A stretch of 8,390 nt of DNA from Deltaproteobacteria bacterium (GCA_019313105.1 JAFDBW010000170.1:1-8390); one strand, 5' to 3'. Positions 1 through 5,010 are shown, counted from the stretch's first letter. Notes: generated by a model from the sequence alone, not told the origin. Made by a program: numbers and translations.

Positions 1-59
1 GGCTGGGCGGTAAAGCCGCCGGTCTGTATGATATGCAGGATGTTCTTGGCCTCAAATAA
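1..59 (+). CDS. dapB: 4-hydroxy-tetrahydrodipicolinate reductase, C-terminal end (partial)
   Basis: Only the last 18 full codons and a TAA stop (57-59) are present. Read from base 3 they give a tail ending in AGLYDMQDVLGLK. This matches the conserved end of DapB (Gly-Leu-x-Asp-Met-x-Asp-Val-Leu), which closes most DapB proteins. DapB is the cytoplasmic NAD(P)H-dependent reductase that makes tetrahydrodipicolinate, the substrate of the DapL enzyme encoded 122 bases downstream on the same strand. The gene order therefore supports the call. No terminator separates the two genes, so they are probably co-transcribed. The identification rests on a short tail plus context; the catalytic part lies outside the window. 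Confidence 0.85.
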   Translation, partial: LGGKAAGLYDMQDVLGLK

Positions 60-72
60 TTTACAGATAAGT

Positions 73-136
73 GGTTAGAGGTGAGAGGAAAGAGGTCAAT
101 GGAAAACCACCATCCTCTTACCACTTTCCTCTTTCC
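73..136. repeat. Imperfect purine/pyrimidine palindrome between dapB and dapL
   Basis: A 23-nt purine-rich arm (73-95, GAGGTGAGAGGAAAGAGG type) faces a 23-nt pyrimidine-rich arm (114-136). I count 17 of 23 pairs. The 18-nt loop contains a further small hairpin, TGGAAAACCA (100-109). The arms are built from degenerate GAGG/GTGAGAGG units. I recall similar GTGAGAGG...CCTCTCAC palindromes between genes in Geobacter-type genomes, but this could not be checked here. There is no T-tract after the hairpin, so it is not a standard intrinsic terminator. It lies within the presumed dapB-dapL transcript and could act as an RNA stem or processing site, or simply be a dispersed intergenic repeat. Confidence 0.55.
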
Positions 137-181
137 CCTTCCCTGAGAATACAGCGAATACCTGATGGAGGATTATCCTAA

Positions 182-1417
182 ATGGCAAGAATCAACGACA
201 GTTACCTGAAACTCCAAGCCGGCTACCTGTTCCCCGAAATCGGTCGCCGGGTGAAGGCTTTTAGCGATGCCAACCCGGAGGCCAAAGTAATCCGTCTCGG
301 CATCGGCGATGTGACCCGCCCCTTGGCTCCGGCAGTCCTCAAGGCTTTCCACGAGGGCGTGGACGACCTGGCCAAGAGTGACACCTTTCATGGCTACGGC
401 CCTGAACAGGGCTACGACTGGCTGTCACAGATCATTATCGACAAGTCATACAAGCCCCTCGGCGTTGACCTGAAGATCTCCGAAGTATTCATCTCCGACG
501 GCTCCAAGTGTGACTGCGCAAACATCCTTGACATCTTCGATCTCGGCAACAAGGTCGCCATCTGCGATCCGGTCTACCCGGTCTATAACGACACCAACGT
601 CATGATCGGCCGTACCGGTGCCGCCAACCAGCAAGGATACTACGAAGGCATCCACTACATGCCCTGCACCGGCGCCAATGACTTCACCCCGGAGATCCCG
701 AAGGAAAAGGTCGACGTCATTTACCTCTGCTATCCCAATAATCCGACCGGGGCAGTGGCCACCAGGGAAGTCCTGAAGCAATGGGTCGATTACGCTCGCG
801 CCAATGATGCCGTCATTCTGTTCGACGCCGCCTATGAGGCATTCATCACCGAACCGGCCATCCCTCATTCGATTTACGAGGTGGAGGGTGCCAGAGAATG
901 TGCCATCGAATTCCGCTCCTTCTCCAAGACCGCCGGCTTTACCGGTGTCCGCTGCGGCCTCGTGATCGTGCCGGAGGAGTTAACGGGTACGACCGCCGAC
1001 GGCAAGAGCTACAGCTTCAACAAGCTCTGGAACCGTCGTCAGACCACCAAGTTCAACGGAGTCTCCTACCCGGTCCAGAAGGCTGCCGCCGCGGTTTACT
1101 CAGACGAAGGCTGGCCGCAGGTCAGGGAAACGATCGACTATTACATGGCAAATGCCCGTATCATCCGGGAAGGTCTCACTGCCGCCGGGATCTCCTGCTA
1201 TGGTGGCGTGAACGCACCCTACATCTGGCTCGAGACCCCGGATAGGATATCCAGTTGGGATTTCTTCGACAAACTGCTCAACGAGTGTCACGTGGTCGGC
1301 ACACCCGGCAGCGGCTTCGGCCACTCCGGCGAAGGTTATTTCAGACTCTCTGCATTCGGTGATAAGAAAAATGTTGAAACAGCGGTTCAGAGAATCAAGG
1401 ACAAGTGGGGGAAGTAA
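182..1417 (+). CDS. dapL: LL-diaminopimelate aminotransferase
   Basis: Fold-type I PLP aminotransferase of 411 residues, the usual DapL length. It converts tetrahydrodipicolinate plus glutamate into LL-2,6-diaminopimelate and 2-oxoglutarate in one step, bypassing the DapD/C/E acylation route, and feeds lysine and peptidoglycan synthesis in the cytoplasm. Visible hallmarks: the NNPTG motif (YPNNPTG, residues 184-190, Asn187 at the cofactor), Asp215 and Tyr218 in FDAAYEAF (Asp to the pyridine nitrogen), the Schiff-base Lys249 in SFSKTAGFTG, and Arg388 in YFRLSAFG for the substrate carboxylate. The N-terminal LQAGYLFPEI and IRLGIGDVTRPL segments are typical of DapL. A GGAGG at 167-171 sits 10 nt before the ATG and fixes the start. 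It follows dapB and ends at a strong terminator. All key residues are intact. Confidence 0.97.
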   Translation: MARINDSYLKLQAGYLFPEIGRRVKAFSDANPEAKVIRLGIGDVTRPLAPAVLKAFHEGVDDLAKSDTFHGYGPEQGYDWLSQIIIDKSYKPLGVDLKISEVFISDGSKCDCANILDIFDLGNKVAICDPVYPVYNDTNVMIGRTGAANQQGYYEGIHYMPCTGANDFTPEIPKEKVDVIYLCYPNNPTGAVATREVLKQWVDYARANDAVILFDAAYEAFITEPAIPHSIYEVEGARECAIEFRSFSKTAGFTGVRCGLVIVPEELTGTTADGKSYSFNKLWNRRQTTKFNGVSYPVQKAAAAVYSDEGWPQVRETIDYYMANARIIREGLTAAGISCYGGVNAPYIWLETPDRISSWDFFDKLLNECHVVGTPGSGFGHSGEGYFRLSAFGDKKNVETAVQRIKDKWGK

Positions 1418-1434
1418 GCAATTCATTCTTACTC

Positions 1435-1464
1435 AAAGGGCGACCAGGCCGGTCGCCCTTTTTT
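1435..1464 (+). terminator. Intrinsic terminator of the dapB-dapL unit
   Basis: A perfect 11-bp stem AAAGGGCGACC / GGTCGCCCTTT (1435-1445 and 1451-1461) has a 5-nt loop AGGCC and is followed by T residues through 1464. It starts 18 nt after the dapL stop codon. The run of A on its 5' side would also give some function on the other strand, but no minus-strand gene needs it. Confidence 0.93.
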
Positions 1465-1571
1465 AATTTTTCCGGGCTATGCCGTTAACTTACACAGGTG
1501 CCATATGTCGCGTATCTGATCTTCAGGGCGAGATAACGGCTTGTTGTTGAAAGCCATTAGAATGACAAAAT

Positions 1572-1604
1572 GATGGCCACCGGGGCCGATCCCTGGTGGC
1601 CATT
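1572..1604 (-). terminator. Hairpin downstream of the rhodanese gene, possible terminator
   Basis: A 13-bp stem ATGGCCACCGGGG / CCCTGGTGGCCAT (1573-1585 and 1591-1603), with one G-T wobble pair and loop CCGAT, is very stable. Read on the minus strand it lies about 50 nt after the rhodanese stop and is followed by CATTTTGTCATT, a weak U-tract. Read on the plus strand there is no T-run. It is therefore most likely the rhodanese terminator, and may also act as backup for dapL transcripts. The rest of the 1465-1652 gap shows nothing else recognisable. Confidence 0.45.
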
Positions 1605-1652
1605 CATGTGGTTGGCGTTGATTGTTCCGGGTCTAGTGCCGGAAAAAACGAT

Positions 1653-2084
1653 CTACCTGCTTTCGGTAAGAGGCGTACAGGACCAACCCTCCTGACCCTT
1701 TTCTAGAATCAGCAAACGTTCTGCGGAGATCCCCTGCTGCAGTAAGTAGTCATAGGTGCGTTTAGCACCGCCAGCGCCACGCGGGCAGACAACCACAACG
1801 GGATCATTATTGCCCTTGATTTGCTCGATGGTAATATCCAGTTTGGCGCGGTCAGCATCGCTTTTGACCGGGTAAGCGTAGGTCGGCGTGGCTCCCTTGA
1901 TATGATGTTGAGTAAACTCTTCCTCGACCTGGATATCGACGATATTGGTCGGCAGGTTTGCAGTCAGGCGGGTCTCAAGGTCTGCGGCACTTATATAGTT
2001 ATATTTGCCGTTGCTCGCCAATGAGATGCCAGGGACAAGCAATATGACGAGCAGTAAAAAGAAACCATAACGGGATAAAGACAT
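1653..2084 (-). CDS. Exported single-domain rhodanese-like protein
   Basis: 143 residues from an ATG at 2084, preceded by GGAGG with 8-nt spacing. An upstream in-frame ATG at 2162 would add 26 residues and bury the signal peptide, so it is rejected. Residues 1-24 form a signal peptide (MSLSRYG, hydrophobic LLLVILLVPG, then SLAS). The mature part is one rhodanese domain: NIVDIQVEEEF (about residues 47-57) matches the LIDVRxxxEF strand, followed by HIKGA, and Cys100 in VVVVCPRGAGGAKRTYDYLL sits in the active-site loop. Such proteins transfer sulfane sulfur or bind persulfide; the signal peptide places this one in the periplasm. No electron-transfer or sulfur-oxidation gene is adjacent, so its partner is unknown. 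It is the only complete gene here that ends in TAG. Confidence 0.85.
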   Translation of the reverse strand: MSLSRYGFFLLLVILLVPGISLASNGKYNYISAADLETRLTANLPTNIVDIQVEEEFTQHHIKGATPTYAYPVKSDADRAKLDITIEQIKGNNDPVVVVCPRGAGGAKRTYDYLLQQGISAERLLILEKGQEGWSCTPLTESR

Positions 2085-2133
2085 GACGCATTCCTCCAGT
2101 AGTGTTTTTTGAAGCCATACATACCAGCTTCGC

Positions 2134-2162
2134 AAGATACACGTCATATAACTGAGATGCAA
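2134..2162 (-). promoter_or_regulatory. Weak candidate promoter for the rhodanese gene
   Basis: On the minus strand TTGCAT (2162-2157) and TATCTT (2139-2134) are separated by 17 bp. This is only a 3/6 and 4/6 match to sigma-70 boxes. It would give a leader of roughly 40 nt containing a short GAAGCT/GGCTTC stem. It is the best-spaced pair I found upstream of the gene, but it is not strong. Confidence 0.25.
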
Positions 2163-2341
2163 ATTGATAATACCAACATCCTTGATGACGACGACCGAGA
2201 CGAAAAAGGCCGACTAGCAACAGCTAGAAATGGCCATCTTGTAGAACGCTATCAATCGGACACTCGGTAGTGTGCCATTACACAGTTTATTTTCGTGTCA
2301 TGGAGATTCAATTTTTACGAGACACCACGTATATTTTTCTT

Positions 2342-2477
2342 GAACAATCCCTTATCTTAACAACCATCGAAGACTTGCTGTGGCAGGCGGGTCAGAGAGA
2401 ATCTTCTTCAAAACCTCCTAAACATAAAAAAGCTCGCCCCACAGTCTCTACCTCCTGACTGTGGGGCCTTTTTTTAT
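2342..2477 (+). ncRNA. Possible small RNA with two anti-Shine-Dalgarno motifs
   Basis: A strong intrinsic terminator at 2436-2477 has no gene in front of it, implying a non-coding transcript. A weak promoter fits upstream: TTCAAT (2307-2312), a 17-bp spacer, then TATATT (2330-2335), giving a start near 2342. The RNA would carry ACCTCCT twice, once single-stranded at 2413-2419 and once in the terminator loop at 2450-2456. ACCUCCU equals the anti-Shine-Dalgarno end of 16S rRNA, and C-rich loops of this kind in known small RNAs pair with ribosome-binding sites. An upstream CTGTGG (2378-2383) could compete for the terminator's CCACAG. Size, start and function are inferred; only the terminator is well supported. 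Confidence 0.33.
2425..2477 (+). terminator. Orphan intrinsic terminator
   Basis: A perfect 11-bp stem GCCCCACAGTC / GACTGTGGGGC (2436-2446 and 2457-2467) encloses the 10-nt loop TCTACCTCCT and is followed by CTTTTTTTATT. An A-run at 2425-2430 on the 5' side could support termination on the minus strand too. No protein gene precedes it on the plus strand, and the nearest minus-strand gene (the rhodanese) points away from it. Confidence 0.88.
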
Positions 2478-2482
2478 TTATC

Positions 2483-2518
2483 CAGGGTCTGTGGAAATTT
2501 AGCATTTCTGTCTATCTG
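2483..2518. repeat. Diverged post-terminator repeat, copy 1
   Basis: The segment beginning CAGGGTCTGTGG and ending CATTTCTGTCTATCTG aligns without gaps to 2893-2928, with 27 of 36 positions identical. It starts a few bases after the T-tract of the orphan terminator. This copy contains a short dyad, GAAAT-TTAGC-ATTTC (2494-2508), which is less perfect in copy 2. Its function is unknown. Confidence 0.5.
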
Positions 2519-2562
2519 CACAACCCAAGTCAATACAGGGGAATGAATAAGAAACATTTGCC

Positions 2563-2590
2563 TTGGCATCCAACCCAGACTGGTTATAAT
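2563..2590 (+). promoter_or_regulatory. Sigma-70 promoter for the DUF3012 lipoprotein gene
   Basis: TTGGCA (2563-2568, 5/6) and a perfect TATAAT (2585-2590) are 16 bp apart. Transcription would start near 2597, giving a leader of about 56 nt before the ATG at 2653. This is one of the best promoter matches in the window. Confidence 0.7.
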
Positions 2591-2652
2591 CGAAAATACT
2601 TTGTTTGTTCACTGGCGCAATAATTTTCACTGCGGTTGAGGGAGGTAAAACC

Positions 2653-2829
2653 ATGCATTTAACCAAGGGTGTTATCCTGGCCATCACCACCTGTCTGATT
2701 TTCATACTCGTCGGATGTTCACCAGAAGTTGGCAGTGACGAGTGGTGCAAGGATATGAAAGAGAAGCCGAAAGGTGATTGGACGGCGAGTGAAACGGCCG
2801 ATTATGCCAAGCACTGTATCATTCGGTAA
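2653..2829 (+). CDS. DUF3012-type small lipoprotein
   Basis: 58 residues from ATG 2653, which has GGGAGG at 2640-2645 with a 7-nt gap. A longer in-frame start at 2605 lacks a ribosome-binding site. Residues 1-21 are a lipoprotein signal with lipobox LVGC, and Cys22 would be lipidated. The mature part starts CSPEVGSDEWCKDMKEKPKG and continues DWTASETADYAKHC. I recognise this pattern as the DUF3012 family: short lipoproteins with this CSPEVGS...W start, a KEKPKGDWT core and a C-terminal AKHC. Besides the lipidated Cys there are two more (Cys32, Cys55) that could form a disulfide. The family's function is unknown. With its own promoter and terminator it forms a single-gene unit. The mature protein should sit on the periplasmic side of a membrane. 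Confidence 0.85.
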   Translation: MHLTKGVILAITTCLIFILVGCSPEVGSDEWCKDMKEKPKGDWTASETADYAKHCIIR

Positions 2830-2857
2830 AATCTCGCCAGCTAGCTTTGCGAAGTTT

Positions 2858-2887
2858 CGGCCACCTGAAAATAGGTGGCCGTTTTTA
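2858..2887 (+). terminator. Intrinsic terminator of the DUF3012 gene
   Basis: A perfect 9-bp stem CGGCCACCT / AGGTGGCCG (2858-2866 and 2873-2881) with loop GAAAAT is followed by TTTTT (2882-2886). It begins 28 nt after the stop codon. The minus-strand gene ending at 2987 converges on it, but on that strand the hairpin has no good U-tract. Confidence 0.9.
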
Positions 2888-2892
2888 TTAGT

Positions 2893-2928
2893 CAGGGCCA
2901 GTAAGAATTTTTCATTTCTGCCAATCTG
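2893..2928. repeat. Diverged post-terminator repeat, copy 2
   Basis: The segment begins CAGGGCCAGTAAG and ends CATTTCTGCCAATCTG. It is the partner of 2483-2518, exactly 410 bases downstream, with 27 of 36 positions identical. Like copy 1 it directly follows a terminator T-tract. The two copies bracket the DUF3012 unit. Confidence 0.5.
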
Positions 2929-2986
2929 AGGCTCTCAAAACAACGCAGAAGTATTAATAGGAAGTCTTTACTTTCCCCATAACGCC

Positions 2987-4018
2987 TTACTTGTAGCCAG
3001 CAGCATCCATTATTCGGACAGCCTCATCCTGCAGGAGTCCTGTAATTGCCAAGTTTTTTTCACTGGCTTTGTACTCGCCCCAAGCAGCAACGTAGGAGTG
3101 CGCCGTAACATTTGGATTAACAGGATATTCAAAATTGGCATCCGCAAATAGGTTTTGTGCCTTCTCTGAGGAAAGCCATTCAATAAAGTTGATGGCTTCT
3201 TTACGGTGTCCGGAATAACGGACAACCCCTGCGCCGGACACGTTCACATAGACGCCGCTGGTTTCCTGATTTGGCCAAAAGATGGCAAGTTTTAAATCGG
3301 GTTTCTTTTTAAGAAATCGTCCAAAATAGTAGTTGTTAACTATACCAACGTCGCCTTGACCATCAAGAATTGCCTCCATAACCTTGGTGTCATCTGAGAG
3401 TGGCTCTATTGCAAGATTGTTGACCCAGGAGCGTATAACCTCTTCAGTTAAATTCTCGCCCAGATCAGTCAGCAATAAAGCGACCAGAGACTGATTGTAG
3501 ATGTTTCTTGATGTACTCAGAAGGAGACGGTCTTTCCATATAGGTGAGCCAAGAGACTCGTAAGAAGATAATTCCCTGGGATTGACCCTTTCTGTGCTGT
3601 AAACAATGGTTCTTGCTCTCACCGACAGTCCAAACCAATGCATGTTCGGGTCGCGATATTGCTCGGGGATGTTGTCCCGCAAAATTTTTGAATCGACATG
3701 CTGCAAAATTCCTGCCCTGGCAGCATGCCATAAGCTCCCAGCATCTGTGGTAATCAACAAATCCACCGGGCTACTTTTCCCTTCAGATATAAGTCGTTGC
3801 AACAAAGGCTCAACTTTGTCAGTGAAGAGAGTTATCTGTGTGCCTGTCTCAGTTGTATATGCATCAAGTAAAGGCTTTATCAATTCCTCCCTACGGGAGG
3901 AGTAGACAACTAACTCGTCAGCCAATACCTTTGGGACGGGCAGCAGTTGTATTAACAAGACTATGCCGAGCAGGAAACCTTGGATCTGCACACGCAAATA
4001 TTTCCCCATAAATTTCAT
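2987..4018 (-). CDS. Iron(III)-type ABC transporter substrate-binding protein (FbpA/FutA family)
   Basis: 343 residues. A signal peptide covers about 1-33 (LLGIVLLIQLLPVPKVLA, cleavage before DE). The mature protein is a type-2 periplasmic binding protein: ELVVYSSRREELIKPLL at its N-terminus, SPVDLLITTDAGSLW (about 83-97), NIPEQYRDPNMHWFGL (116-131), NIYNQSLVALLL (172-183) and VGIVNNYYFGR (224-234). Tyr174 and the pair Tyr230-Tyr231 match the tyrosines that bind ferric iron in FutA/FbpA proteins. The His-Tyr that cyanobacterial FutA carries near the N-terminus is replaced by Arg-Glu, as far as I can align it. It should deliver iron to an inner-membrane ABC permease, but no permease or ATPase gene is adjacent. 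No Shine-Dalgarno precedes ATG 4018, and an alternative ATG at 4009 has none either. I saw no Fur box. Confidence 0.92.
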   Translation of the reverse strand: MKFMGKYLRVQIQGFLLGIVLLIQLLPVPKVLADELVVYSSRREELIKPLLDAYTTETGTQITLFTDKVEPLLQRLISEGKSSPVDLLITTDAGSLWHAARAGILQHVDSKILRDNIPEQYRDPNMHWFGLSVRARTIVYSTERVNPRELSSYESLGSPIWKDRLLLSTSRNIYNQSLVALLLTDLGENLTEEVIRSWVNNLAIEPLSDDTKVMEAILDGQGDVGIVNNYYFGRFLKKKPDLKLAIFWPNQETSGVYVNVSGAGVVRYSGHRKEAINFIEWLSSEKAQNLFADANFEYPVNPNVTAHSYVAAWGEYKASEKNLAITGLLQDEAVRIMDAAGYK

Positions 4019-4026
4019 GATATTTT

Positions 4027-4055
4027 ATTGTATGGTGTTTATAAGCCCTAGTAAA
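4027..4055 (-). promoter_or_regulatory. Candidate promoter of the substrate-binding protein gene, very close to the ATG
   Basis: On the minus strand TTTACT (4055-4050, 4/6) and TACAAT (4032-4027, 5/6) are 17 bp apart. Only 8 nt separate the -10 box from the ATG at 4018, so the mRNA would start at or within a base or two of the start codon. This agrees with the missing Shine-Dalgarno sequence and suggests leaderless translation. Confidence 0.45.
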
Positions 4056-4223
4056 CAAGTAGAGAGCATTTGAAATGTTTTTGAATGCAATGCTTGCCAC
4101 TTTAGTGCCCTTCGTAAGGCCTTTCTCCTGCCGTCACAATTTCCGCGATGAAAACAGGCTTCGATCGCCAACTGGTCGTTTTTTGATTCAAAATGCCTTA
4201 TAAGATGAAAATTAGAACCAATG

Positions 4224-4232
4224 TGATATATT
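4224..4232 (+). promoter_or_regulatory. Extended -10 element of the small-RNA candidate
   Basis: TGATATATT (4224-4232) is an extended -10 box with a 5/6 TATATT core. A weak -35, ATGAAA (4205-4210, 4/6), lies 16 bp upstream. The predicted start near 4239 coincides with the left arm of the inverted repeat at 4238-4272. Confidence 0.4.
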
Positions 4233-4238
4233 CAATTT

Positions 4239-4317
4239 AGTTCATGTTGATATAAGTATTCTTCATGAACTACCTCCATAAAGCCCTCGGTTGAATGATC
4301 GAGGGCTTTTCTTGTTT
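4239..4317 (+). ncRNA. Candidate ~75-nt small RNA with anti-Shine-Dalgarno linker
   Basis: The pieces appear in the order expected for a small regulatory RNA. They are an extended -10 box ending at 4232, a perfect inverted repeat TAGTTCATG / CATGAACTA (4238-4246 and 4264-4272), a short linker ACCTCCAT (4272-4279), and a strong terminator hairpin (4280-4309) with a T-rich tail. No protein gene lies between the divergent start at 4018 and this terminator, so the terminator must serve a non-coding transcript or none. The linker contains CCTCC, complementary to GGAGG ribosome-binding sites, and would be single-stranded between the two stems. Alternatively the 17-nt-spaced repeat is a protein operator. 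Nothing resembles a named RNA family. Confidence 0.42.
4280..4315 (+). terminator. Orphan intrinsic terminator of the small-RNA candidate
   Basis: A 10-bp stem AAAGCCCTCG / CGAGGGCTTT (4280-4289 and 4300-4309) is extended by G-T and T-A pairs toward the loop and followed by TTTTCTTGTTT. It also insulates the response regulator promoter downstream from upstream transcription. Confidence 0.85.
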
Positions 4318-4505
4318 ATCACCATTGACAGTAAGGACGGGTCAATCTACCGGCGGCATTCATCTTCTGTGGTTGCAACTAATTACTGAATATTCTCGAT
4401 TTCTTAGCATGCCATAAGCTGGTTTAAGAAGGCGTTTTTTGGAGTCTGGTAAGTCAGATGCGAACCGAATCATCACTATATCGAGGATGAAGTGGAGTTA
4501 AATGC

Positions 4506-4533
4506 TTACCCCAGTAATTTTTATTGTTATAAT
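4506..4533 (+). promoter_or_regulatory. Extended -10 promoter of the response regulator operon
   Basis: TGTTATAAT (4525-4533) is a perfect extended -10. The weak -35 TTACCC (4506-4511) lies 16 bp upstream. Transcription should start near 4540, leaving a leader of about 29 nt before ATG 4569. This argues against the longer TTG start at 4539, which would fall at the transcription start itself. Confidence 0.6.
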
Positions 4534-4568
4534 GTCTCTTGAAGTGGATAAAGCAACGGGCACTCATC

Positions 4569-4949
4569 ATGAAAAAGATATTGCTCATTGATGACGATCA
4601 ACTTTTCCTGAACTTTCTTACAGATTATGTAAGTGAGCGCTATCCCAATCTTGAATTTCTGGCCTACGACAATGCCCTGCAGGGTCTTGCACACATCAAT
4701 ACAGACCTCGACCTTCTGCTGCTCGATCTGGAGATGCCAGATATGGACGGCGGCAAACTCCTCGCTTACGCAACCGGGAAGGGGCTGGATTGCCGACGTA
4801 TTATCATTTTGTCCGGTCGTGACGCCGACTACCTGCACAAACGCTTCCCCATGGGAAAATGCCTGGCGGTGCTGAATAAACATGAGGTTCGCCAGAAAGC
4901 CGTACTTGACATGATTTTTCAAGCGCTGCACAAAAAAGCAGAGTGTTGA
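4569..4949 (+). CDS. Single-domain (CheY-like) response regulator
   Basis: 126 residues from ATG 4569: a receiver domain and nothing else. The acidic pocket is in MKKILLIDDDQ (Asp8-Asp10), the phospho-acceptor is Asp53 in LLLLDLEMPDMDGG, the switch Ser/Thr is Ser82 in IIILSGRD, and the conserved lysine is Lys104 in VLNKHEV. All catalytic positions are present, so phosphorylation is expected. With no DNA-binding or enzymatic output domain it must act by protein contact or phosphotransfer. No histidine kinase is adjacent. It is followed after 61 nt, with no terminator between, by a membrane-anchored coiled-coil protein, so the two are probably one operon. The Shine-Dalgarno (ACGGG, 4556-4560) is weak. 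Confidence 0.92.
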   Translation: MKKILLIDDDQLFLNFLTDYVSERYPNLEFLAYDNALQGLAHINTDLDLLLLDLEMPDMDGGKLLAYATGKGLDCRRIIILSGRDADYLHKRFPMGKCLAVLNKHEVRQKAVLDMIFQALHKKAEC

Positions 4950-5010
4950 CCAACAATCAAGGCAGTGAGGTTCGCAATGGGCTTCATCGCTGAAACCCCG
5001 GGAGATCTAT

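Larger units (their letters stand above)
2085..2652. other. Long gene-poor intergenic region
   Basis: No convincing protein gene lies between the rhodanese start and the DUF3012 start. Both flanking genes read outward from this gap. It holds, in order: the rhodanese leader, an unassigned stretch (about 2163-2300), a possible + strand small RNA ending at a strong terminator (2425-2477), the first copy of a diverged 36-bp repeat (2483-2518), and a good sigma-70 promoter (2563-2590) for the lipoprotein. A 37-codon frame at 2157-2270 and a 62-codon frame at 2270-2458 lack ribosome-binding sites; the second ends inside the terminator loop. I regard both as chance frames. Confidence 0.6.
4019..4568. 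other. Long gene-poor intergenic region
   Basis: This gap separates the divergent substrate-binding protein and response regulator genes. It holds the promoter of the former (4027-4055), a compact small-RNA candidate with its own extended -10 element, dyad and terminator (4224-4317), and the extended -10 promoter of the response regulator (4506-4533). In 4060-4200 and 4320-4500 I see nothing I can name. A 37-codon minus-strand frame at 4360-4473 (starting MIRFASDLPDSKK) has no ribosome-binding site and matches nothing I know. The 15-mer at 4406-4420 is also present at 3722-3736 inside the neighbouring gene. Confidence 0.6.

Noticed and set aside
2157..2270. 37-codon plus-strand frame (MQIDNTNILDDDDRDEKG...)
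   Set aside because: It has an unremarkable composition, but no ribosome-binding site, no promoter at a suitable distance and no recognisable family. It overlaps the weak rhodanese promoter.
2270..2458. 62-codon plus-strand frame
   Set aside because: It lacks a Shine-Dalgarno, shows no protein-like composition or motif, and ends inside the loop of an intrinsic terminator.
2563..2590. Sigma-54 promoter reading of TTGGCATCC
   Set aside because: TGGCA is present, but the required GC of the -12 element is missing at the correct spacing; the sigma-70 reading with perfect TATAAT is far better.
2481..2930. Integron attC sites around the DUF3012 gene
   Set aside because: The repeats lack the paired RYYYAAC / GTTRRRY core sites and the long bulged hairpin of attC; only their spacing is suggestive.
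4360..4473. 37-codon minus-strand frame (MIRFASDLPDSKKRLLKPAYG...)
   Set aside because: It looks mildly protein-like, but there is no ribosome-binding site or promoter and no known match; frames this short are expected by chance.
4539..4568. Longer TTG start for the response regulator
   Set aside because: It would begin at the predicted transcription start, just after the extended -10 box, and would add residues before the usual MKKILLIDDD receiver start.
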